From assembly GCF_004210215.2 (NCBI RefSeq), contig NZ_CP067394.1:620001-684000 (forward strand): a stretch of 64,000 bases of DNA, given 5' to 3'. Origin of the DNA: Cryobacterium sp. SO1 (lineage in GTDB: Bacteria; Actinomycetota; Actinomycetes; Actinomycetales; Microbacteriaceae). Numbering within the stretch: the stretch's first letter is position 1; each line of letters begins with the position of its first letter. Both the position numbers and the translations under genes were made by a program. This document shows, in pieces, positions 58,283 to 64,000 of this stretch. The notes beneath the pieces were generated by a model. It was not told where the DNA came from. It ran no database searches and worked only from the letters and a program-made list of their open reading frames with translations.

Positions 58283-59337
58283 GCGACTGGGCCGGACTCG
58301 GCTGGCTGTTCGTGCTGCTGCTCGGCAACGCGTTCTTCGTGGCGGCGGAATTCGCGGTGATCTCCGCACGGCGCTCCCAGATCGAGCCCCTCGCTGAGGC
58401 CGGCAAGCGCAGCGCCAAGACCGCGCTGTGGGCGATGGAGCATGCCACCCTGATGCTGGCGACCTCGCAGTTGGGCATCACCGTGTGTTCGCTGCTGATC
58501 CTGAACGTGTCGGAGCCGGCGATCCACCACCTGTTGGAGATCCCGTTGGAGCTCACCGGGCTCCCCGAGGAGGTGATCGGCACGATCGCGTTCGTCATCG
58601 CGCTGCTGATCGTGTCGTACCTGCACGTCGTGTTCGGCGAGATGGTGCCCAAGAACCTCTCGTTCTCGGTCCCCGACCAGGCCGTGCTGATCCTGGCCCC
58701 GCCGCTGGTGTTCTTCGGCCGCCTGGTCAAGCCGGTCATCGTGGCCTTGAACGCCACGGCGAACGGGGTGCTGCGCCTGTTCGGCGTGGCGCCCAAGAGC
58801 GAGGCGACGAGCACTTACACGCTCGACGAGGTGGCGACCATCGTCACGCAGTCCACCAGGGAGGGTGTGCTCACCGACGATTCGGGGGCCCTCACCGCGG
58901 CGTTCGAATTCACCACCCGCAAGGCCAGGGACATCGCGGTGCCGCTTGACCAGCTGGTCAGTCTGCCCGAGTCGGCCACGCCCGCCGACGTGGAGAAGGC
59001 CGTCACCCGGCACGGCTTCTCCCGATACGTCCTCGACAATGCCGGCGGCGAACCGGCCGGGTACATCCACCTGAAAGACGTGCTGGGCCTCAACGTGGAC
59101 CCCGTCGAGAGCGGCACCAACGGCTACACGGACCCGATCCCGGCCAAGCTCATCCGCCAACTGGTGTCGATCTTCGAAGACACCGACCTGGAGGATGCCC
59201 TCGCCACCATGCGGCGCTCCGGAGCGCACCTGGCCCGCACGTTCACCGCGACCGGTGACGCCACCGGGGTGCTTTTCCTTGAAGACATCATCGAGGAGCT
59301 CGTCGGCGAAGTGCAGGACGCCACCCGGCGGCTCTAG
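58279..59337 (+). CDS. CNNM/hemolysin-C-family membrane protein with CBS pair (second paralogue)
   Basis: A 352-residue relative of the preceding protein: membrane domain (FFVAAEFAVISARRSQIEPLAE, AMEHATLMLATSQLGITVCS), then a CBS pair ending FLEDIIEELVGEVQDATRRL. The CorC/HlyC domain of the first paralogue is missing, making this about 110 residues shorter. ATGA overlap implies coupled synthesis; the two may form heterodimers, since CNNM proteins dimerise through both domains (inference). The stop overlaps the convergent HAD gene by 4 bp. Confidence 0.9.
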   Translation: MSDWAGLGWLFVLLLGNAFFVAAEFAVISARRSQIEPLAEAGKRSAKTALWAMEHATLMLATSQLGITVCSLLILNVSEPAIHHLLEIPLELTGLPEEVIGTIAFVIALLIVSYLHVVFGEMVPKNLSFSVPDQAVLILAPPLVFFGRLVKPVIVALNATANGVLRLFGVAPKSEATSTYTLDEVATIVTQSTREGVLTDDSGALTAAFEFTTRKARDIAVPLDQLVSLPESATPADVEKAVTRHGFSRYVLDNAGGEPAGYIHLKDVLGLNVDPVESGTNGYTDPIPAKLIRQLVSIFEDTDLEDALATMRRSGAHLARTFTATGDATGVLFLEDIIEELVGEVQDATRRL

Positions 59338-60176
59338 GACGGCGCCGGTGCCAGCGTCGGCAGCGCCGCGAGGATGCTGGTGATGACACCCTCGTCCAGG
59401 TTCGACGGGGCCTGGTGCCTGGCCCGGGCGCGGATGCTCGGGTGGGCGTTGGCGACGGCGTACGAGTGCCCGGCGGCGTCGAGCATCTCGGCGTCGTTCA
59501 GGAAATCGCCGAAGGCCATGGTCTGCTCCCGGCTGATGCCCAGGTGCTGCTGCAGGTGGATGAGCGCCTGGCCCTTGTTCGCGCCCGGACGCATGATGTC
59601 GACCCAGTCGGCGCCGGAGCTGACGACGTCGGCGGGCAGGCCCAGAGCGAGAACGGCCGGTCCGGTGCGGGCTTCGGCGCGGCCGGCGTCGAAGATCGCC
59701 AGCTTGAGCACGTCGTCACCGTCGGCGGCGATCGTGACGTCGGCGACCGTGGTCAACGCCGCGTAGTACGGGCGCACCTGGGCCACGAAGTCCTCGTCGG
59801 TGCGTTCGATGTAGGCGCTTCGGGCGCCGCACACGACGATGCCGAGGTCGGCCCCCGCGGCCGCCTGGGCCCGCACCCACTCGACGATCGGCAGGATGAT
59901 CGAGCCGACCACGGGTTGCCGGGCGATGCTGACGCCGTCGCGCACGACGTTCGTGCCGTTCTCCGCGATATAGACCAGGCCGTCCCGGTCGCCGAAGACG
60001 GCCTGCAGGGTCTGGTACTGCCGCCCGCTCGCCGGGGAGAACAGGATCCCGGCCGCCAGGATGCGCTCCAGCAGCGGCCAGAAGTTCGCCGGGACGGCCC
60101 CGTCGGCGTCGAGCAGGGTGCCATCCATGTCGGAGGCGATCAGGCGGATGTCGGCCGGTTCCGTCGGGTGGATCAT
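59334..60176 (-). CDS. Cof-type HAD phosphatase
   Basis: A 280-residue haloacid dehalogenase-superfamily hydrolase. Motif I DMDGTLL gives nucleophile Asp16 and acid/base Asp18; motif II is SPASGRQY; motifs III/IV are KGQALIHLQQHLGI and FGDFLNDAEML. The class IIB cap lies between. Such enzymes remove phosphate from sugar phosphates or flavin precursors; the substrate here is unknown. ATG 60176 is chosen; GTG 60218 is in frame but neither has a good ribosome site. Confidence 0.9.
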   Translation of the reverse strand: MIHPTEPADIRLIASDMDGTLLDADGAVPANFWPLLERILAAGILFSPASGRQYQTLQAVFGDRDGLVYIAENGTNVVRDGVSIARQPVVGSIILPIVEWVRAQAAAGADLGIVVCGARSAYIERTDEDFVAQVRPYYAALTTVADVTIAADGDDVLKLAIFDAGRAEARTGPAVLALGLPADVVSSGADWVDIMRPGANKGQALIHLQQHLGISREQTMAFGDFLNDAEMLDAAGHSYAVANAHPSIRARARHQAPSNLDEGVITSILAALPTLAPAPS

Positions 60177-60319
60177 TGGGGGAGCAGTCCTCTTGGTGGT
60201 CTTCGGTGGGGAAGACACCGGGCGACGGGCTCCTCTTGCATGCTACGCCGTGACCGCAGCCCTCGCTGGCGGGGGACGGGCGGCGTACCCTGATCGGCAG
60301 AAAGGGAATGAGGTGTCTC

Positions 60320-60697
60320 ATGTTGAGTCAATTGGAAGCCGCCGCGGTTCTTCCGGCCAAGGATCTGAAGCGGGCGAAGTCCTTCTACAAGGACAAGTTG
60401 GGCCTCGAGCCGGCCGAGGAGCGCGAGGGTGAATTGCGCTACCGCACCCCAGCCGGCGCGGCCGTGCTGCTGTATGAAACCGAGAACGCCGGAACGGCCA
60501 AGAACACCGTGCTGCTCTGGGTGACCCCCGATGTGCAGGCCGAGGTCGCCAAGCTGCGCCAGGCCGGGGTGGTGTTCGAGGAGTACGATATGCCCGGGCT
60601 GAAGACCGAAGACGGGATCGCCACCACCGGTGCGGAACGCGCGGCCTGGTTCAAGGATTCGGAGGGCAACATCCTCTGCGTCGCGCAGGACGGTTAG
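60320..60697 (+). CDS. VOC family protein (glyoxalase-like)
   Basis: A 125-residue vicinal-oxygen-chelate protein: AAAVLPAKDLKRAKSFYKDKLGLEP at the N-terminus and AAWFKDSEGNILCVAQ at the C-terminus are the two beta-alpha-beta-beta-beta halves. The metal-binding Glu/His set of glyoxalase I is incomplete, so it may bind ligands or antibiotics rather than catalyse. ATG 60320 is chosen because GAGG lies 6 nt upstream. Monocistronic. Confidence 0.88.
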   Translation: MLSQLEAAAVLPAKDLKRAKSFYKDKLGLEPAEEREGELRYRTPAGAAVLLYETENAGTAKNTVLLWVTPDVQAEVAKLRQAGVVFEEYDMPGLKTEDGIATTGAERAAWFKDSEGNILCVAQDG

Positions 60698-60722
60698 ACG
60701 AGCGCGCCGGGCCGGGGGTCGC

Positions 60723-61859
60723 TTAGGCCTCCGGCCAGGTGGCCCGCAGATACGGGCCGGGCCAATAGTCCAGGTGCACCCCCAGCTCGTGGGCGGCACG
60801 CAGAGCGAAGTGCGGGTCGCGCAGGAACTCCCTGCCGAGCATCACCGCATCCGCCGCCCCCGAGGCGATGATGTCGTTCGCCTGCCCGGCCGTTGTGATC
60901 AGGCCGACGGCGTTGACCGGCACGGCGGCGTGGTCTTTCACGAACCGTGCCAACGGCACCTGGTAGCCGGGTGCGAGCGGAATCTGCACACCGGTGACGT
61001 TGCCGCCTGAGGACACGTCGAAGAAGTCGGCACCGGCCTGGGCGGCCCATCCGGCGACGACCGCGGTCTCGTCAACGGTCCAGCCGTCAACCGCGTAGTC
61101 GGTGGCGGAGAAGCGCACCAGCAACGGAACGCTCTCGCCGACCTCGGCCCGCACGGCCTCGACGACACGCAGCAACAGTCGGGCGCGGTTCTGAAGCGAC
61201 CCGCCGAACTCGTCGGTGCGCAGGTTGCTCAGCGGCGAGAGGAACTGGTGCAGCAGGTAGCCGTGGGCCGCGTGCAGTTCCAGCACGTCGAAGCCCGCGG
61301 TCAGGGCACGGCGGGCGGCGGCGGCGAATTCGGCGATGACGCCCTCGATCCCGGCCGCATCCAGCGCAACCGGCTCCGCGTAGCCGGGGAAGGGGATGGC
61401 CGACGGCGCCAGCGCCGGCCAGCCGCCCTGGTCGGCGGGCACACTGCCGCGCCGGGGTGTTCCCCAGGCCGGCCAGGTGGATGCCTTGCGGCCCGCGTGG
61501 GCGAGCTGGATGCCCGCGGTGGCGCCCTGACGGTGCAGGTAGTCGACGATGCGAGCCCACGCTGTGGTCTGAGCGTCGTTCCAGATGCCGGTGTCCCGGT
61601 CGGTGATGCGGCCCTCCGGGCTGACCGCGGTGGCCTCGGTGACGATCAGGCCGGCGCCGCCTGCGGCCATCGAACCCAGGTGCACGAGGTGCCAATCGGT
61701 GGGCACGCCGTCACGGCCGTCGACCGAGTACTGGCACATCGGCGCGACCCAGAGCCGGTTGCGGATGGTGACCTCACGCAGGCTGATCGGGTCGAAGAGT
61801 GAAACCGCCTGGGCGGAACCGGGTGCGGCGGGGGAGAGGGCTGCTCTGATATCGGACAC
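60723..61859 (-). CDS. Old-yellow-enzyme family NADH:flavin oxidoreductase (YqjM-like)
   Basis: A 378-residue FMN TIM-barrel protein. RNRLWVAPMCQYSVDG includes the redox-tuning Cys of the YqjM class; QLAHAGRKAS, ELHAAHGYLLHQFLSPLSN (the His pair binding substrate) and VMLGREFLRDPHF are family signatures. It reduces activated C=C bonds such as quinones or enones and may act in oxidative or electrophile stress. The GTG is 6 nt after TAGGTT; start codons of this and the divergent gene lie 22 bp apart. Confidence 0.93.
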   Translation of the reverse strand: MSDIRAALSPAAPGSAQAVSLFDPISLREVTIRNRLWVAPMCQYSVDGRDGVPTDWHLVHLGSMAAGGAGLIVTEATAVSPEGRITDRDTGIWNDAQTTAWARIVDYLHRQGATAGIQLAHAGRKASTWPAWGTPRRGSVPADQGGWPALAPSAIPFPGYAEPVALDAAGIEGVIAEFAAAARRALTAGFDVLELHAAHGYLLHQFLSPLSNLRTDEFGGSLQNRARLLLRVVEAVRAEVGESVPLLVRFSATDYAVDGWTVDETAVVAGWAAQAGADFFDVSSGGNVTGVQIPLAPGYQVPLARFVKDHAAVPVNAVGLITTAGQANDIIASGAADAVMLGREFLRDPHFALRAAHELGVHLDYWPGPYLRATWPEA

Positions 61860-61865
61860 CGAAAC

Positions 61866-61871
61866 AACCTA
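61866..61871 (-). promoter_or_regulatory. -10 box of the OYE gene (leaderless)
   Basis: TAGGTT on the minus strand, 6 nt before the GTG at 61859; overlaps the opposite -10 box. Confidence 0.45.
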
Positions 61872-61875
61872 TCGT
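61870..61875 (+). promoter_or_regulatory. -10 box of the hydrate dehydratase gene (leaderless)
   Basis: TATCGT, 6 nt before the ATG at 61882, with CTGATA at 61846-61851 (18-bp spacer) as a possible -35. Confidence 0.5.
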
Positions 61876-61881
61876 GAGGGC

Positions 61882-62724
61882 ATGGCGAAACCGCGACGAT
61901 GGCTGGAATGGGAGGCCGCCCAGGCCCGCGACTGGATCGCGGTGCCGCAGGCGACCGATGACAAGTACAGCCGGGGGGTCTTGGGCGTGCGCACCGGGTC
62001 CACCGAGTATCCAGGTGCCGCGGTGCTCGGCGTCGAGGCCGCGAGCCGCACCGGGGTGGGCATGCTGCGTTACCTGGGGCCCCGCCGGGTCGGCGCCCTG
62101 GTGCTGCAGCGCCGCCCCGAGGCCGTGACGGCCGACGGCCGGGTGCAGGCCTGGCTGCTCGGCTCCGGAATGGACGCCGACAGCCGCAGCGCCGAGACTA
62201 CCAAGCAGCTGCAGAAGGCCCTCAGGCAGGGTCTGCCGACGCTCCTGGACGCCGGCGCGCTGGACCTTGTCGGTGCCGGCACCGGAGCCAGGGTGATCAC
62301 CCCGCACTACCGGGAGCTGGCCGGGCTGCTGGCCCGCTCGGGGGAGACCGTTGCCGTGGCGGACATCGCGGCTGAGCCGGGCGAGTGGGCGGTCCGTGCC
62401 GCCGGCCTGCTCGGTGTCACGGTGCTGCTGAAGGGCAGCACAACCCACGTCGCCTCGGCATCCGGTATTCGGCTGACGGTGTCCGGCGCGCCGGCTTGGC
62501 TGGCGACGGCGGGCTCCGGCGATGTGTTGGGCGGCATCCTCGGCGCCCTGCTGGCCACCAACGCCGCCCGCATCGACGCGGATGCTGACGCGCTCGCCGC
62601 GCTCGCCGCCACGGCCGCGTTCGTGCACGGCGCGGCCGCGGACCGGGCGTCCGGCGGTGGCCCGATTCTTGCGCTGGACATCGCCGCGGCCGTTCCGGCG
62701 ACCATCGCGGCGCTGCTGGCCTGA
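61882..62724 (+). CDS. nnrD: ADP/ATP-dependent NAD(P)H-hydrate dehydratase
   Basis: A 280-residue ribokinase-fold repair enzyme that converts damaged NAD(P)H hydrate back to NAD(P)H. KYSRGVLGVRTGSTEYPGAAVL is the N-terminal signature, HYRELAGLLARS follows, and LLKGSTTHVAS plus TAGSGDVLGGILGALLA form the nucleotide-binding, catalytic-Asp end. The NnrE epimerase domain fused in many bacteria is absent, so the epimerase must be encoded elsewhere. Divergent from the OYE gene. The GT87 gene follows after 41 bp. Confidence 0.93.
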   Translation: MAKPRRWLEWEAAQARDWIAVPQATDDKYSRGVLGVRTGSTEYPGAAVLGVEAASRTGVGMLRYLGPRRVGALVLQRRPEAVTADGRVQAWLLGSGMDADSRSAETTKQLQKALRQGLPTLLDAGALDLVGAGTGARVITPHYRELAGLLARSGETVAVADIAAEPGEWAVRAAGLLGVTVLLKGSTTHVASASGIRLTVSGAPAWLATAGSGDVLGGILGALLATNAARIDADADALAALAATAAFVHGAAADRASGGGPILALDIAAAVPATIAALLA

Positions 62725-62765
62725 CCGGCGTGCCGAGGAGCCGGGACGTTGTGCCACAGTGGAGC

Positions 62766-64000
62766 GTGCCCGAATCCCCGCGTCGCCCCGTCGCACCACG
62801 GCCGGTAGCACCACGCCCGGTAGCACTGCGCCCGGTAGCACTGTGGTGCGGCTTCGCCGTGGTGCACGCGATTCTCATCCTGCTCAACCTCAGCGGCATC
62901 GGCTGGCCGCTCGGCGATGTGGAACGGGTGTACCTGGGCTGGGCCGAGTCCACTGCCTCCGGCGCCGTCAGGCTGGGCATCGACACCGACTTCGTCTACC
63001 CGATCCTGGCCCTGGCCCCGATCCTCGCGGCACTTCTCTTCGGTGCCCCGCTCTACGCGCTCACCTGGCTCGGACTGGTGAGCCTCGTCAACGGGGTCGC
63101 CTTCGGTGTGCTGATCGGACGCCGGCCCAGTTATGCGGCGGCCACGGCCGCCTGGTGGTGGCTGCTGTTCCTGCTGCTGCTCGGCCCGGTCGCGCTGGCC
63201 AGGATCGACTCGGTCACCGCGCCGCTGGCCATCCTGGGGCTGCTGTGGCTCCGCAGCCGGCCGGTCTGGGGCGCGGTGTTGCTGACGGTGGCCACCTGGG
63301 TCAAGGTCTGGCCGGTCGCGGCGATCATCGCGCTGGTGGTGGCCTCGAAGCGGCGCTGGCAGGTGCTGGCGGCCTTCGCCGGCACCTCCGCGCTGATCAT
63401 CGGGGTGGCCCTCGCCGCCGGCAGCGGGCTCACCATTCTCAGTTTCATCTCCGAGCAGACCAACCGGGGCATCCAGATCGAAGCGCCGGTGGCGTCCTGG
63501 TGGTTGTGGCAGTCGGCCCTGGGCATCCCCGGCACCCTCGTCTATTACGACCAGCAGATCCTGACCTACCAGGTGATCGGAACAGGCACCGACGTCGTTG
63601 CCGCGGTGCTGACCCCGCTGCTGGCCCTCTGCGTCGCCGCGGTGCTGCTGCTCGGCTGGCGCGCCCAACGGGCCGGCGCCGCGGCCGACCTGCTCTTCCC
63701 CCCGCTGCTGCTCGCCCTGGTGCTCACCCTGATCGCGGTCAACAAGGTGGGTTCGCCGCAGTTCATGATCTGGTTGGCCGCGCCGCTGATCCTCGGCCTG
63801 GTCGCCGCCCCGCGAGACTGGCGGGGCCCGGCGCTGGTGGCCCTCGGGATGGTCGCGCTCACCCAGATCGTCTACCCGTACTTCTACAACGACCTGCTCG
63901 CCACCACCCCGGTGATGGTGCTGATCCTGTCGCTGCGGAACCTGCTGGAGCTGGTTCTGCTGGGCTGGATGGTGCGCCGTATCTGGCGGCTCGGCAGGTC
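62766..64000 (+). CDS. GT87-type polytopic membrane protein (3' truncated by window edge)
   Basis: At least 411 residues, running off the window. About 20 Pro/Arg-rich residues (RPVAP, RPVAP, RPVAL, RPVAL) precede ten or more membrane helices. The first external loop has GDVERVYLGWAESTASG and a later one WVKVWPVAAI, similar to the GT87/MptB mannosyltransferase family and to the 7.5-kb gene. GTG 62766 is one candidate; GTG 62751 (GGGA 4 nt upstream, GAGGAG 10 nt) and GTG 62730 are in frame. Probably adds a sugar outside the membrane; substrate unknown. Confidence 0.75.
   Translation, partial: MPESPRRPVAPRPVAPRPVALRPVALWCGFAVVHAILILLNLSGIGWPLGDVERVYLGWAESTASGAVRLGIDTDFVYPILALAPILAALLFGAPLYALTWLGLVSLVNGVAFGVLIGRRPSYAAATAAWWWLLFLLLLGPVALARIDSVTAPLAILGLLWLRSRPVWGAVLLTVATWVKVWPVAAIIALVVASKRRWQVLAAFAGTSALIIGVALAAGSGLTILSFISEQTNRGIQIEAPVASWWLWQSALGIPGTLVYYDQQILTYQVIGTGTDVVAAVLTPLLALCVAAVLLLGWRAQRAGAAADLLFPPLLLALVLTLIAVNKVGSPQFMIWLAAPLILGLVAAPRDWRGPALVALGMVALTQIVYPYFYNDLLATTPVMVLILSLRNLLELVLLGWMVRRIWRLGR
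62799..62843 (+). repeat. Three 15-bp in-frame repeats in the GT87 N-terminus
   Basis: CGGCCGGTAGCACCA then CGCCCGGTAGCACTG twice, encoding RPVAP, RPVAL, RPVAL. Confidence 0.8.

Noticed and set aside
60305..60324. GGAAT followed by GTT upstream of the VOC gene as a SigR promoter
   Set aside because: Spacing is 12 bp, not about 18.

Overview
The window is a high-GC actinobacterial chromosome segment. The WhiB protein, the MtrA-MtrB-LpqB block, a SigR/RsrA-type pair, a fused Kgd-type 2-oxoglutarate decarboxylase, a DUF3499 protein, an Rv3235-family protein and the 16S sequence all point to Actinomycetia. 16S features and gene content suggest Microbacteriaceae, probably Cryobacterium or a close relative (inference from memory, no search run). 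Nothing looks like a prophage, transposon, integron, CRISPR array or defence island; the window is almost entirely chromosomal core with compact, often overlapping genes.

Layout. 1-12.4 kb: the end of a DUF5719 exported protein, an NAD-dependent epimerase, an OmpR-type two-component system, then an envelope-glycan-like block (GT2 glycosyltransferase, DUF2064 protein, methyltransferase, small membrane protein, cytochrome b/molybdopterin oxidoreductase fusion, GT87 and GT39 membrane glycosyltransferases), a lipoprotein, a metallopeptidase-like protein and DUF3499. 12.6-18.4 kb: one complete rRNA operon (promoter, 16S, spacer without tRNA, 23S, 5S, terminator). 18.4-26 kb: a repeat patch, then RDD, SpoIIM, DUF58, MoxR, DUF4350, DUF4129 and a multipass protein, mostly joined by 4-bp overlaps. 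26-35 kb: mtrA-mtrB-lpqB-comF-like-hpf-secA. 35-41 kb: Rv3235 family, an unknown gene, then a helix-turn-helix/SAF/CpaE-like trio without any recognisable Tad pilus genes, and a DUF5671 multipass protein with a small partner. 41-51 kb: a PdtaS-like kinase, WhiB, Bcp peroxiredoxin, RsgA, AroA, sigR-rsrA, Asp23-type proteins, GlsB and an MMPL transporter. 51-64 kb: Kgd, GuaB1, two CNNM-type membrane proteins, a HAD phosphatase, a VOC protein, an old-yellow-enzyme homologue, an NAD(P)H-hydrate dehydratase and a partial GT87 protein.

How the genes work together. Much of the window serves envelope growth and stress: MtrAB-LpqB and SecA (envelope signalling and export), HPF (ribosome hibernation), SigR-RsrA and Bcp (thiol-oxidative stress), Asp23/GlsB (envelope stress) and WhiB (Fe-S regulator). 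The best regulatory finding is the sigR locus: a SigR-consensus promoter drives a long start with a strong ribosome binding site, while a housekeeping-like -10 box sits just before an internal ATG that would give a shorter protein. This is the arrangement described for Streptomyces. A second theme is that many genes have a TANNNT box 6-9 nt before the start codon, which predicts leaderless mRNAs. The least explained parts are the orphan HTH-SAF-CpaE trio with two near-identical DnaA-box-like motifs in the adjoining divergent promoters, the DUF5671 pair, and a possible 25-codon leader ORF before the first CNNM gene.
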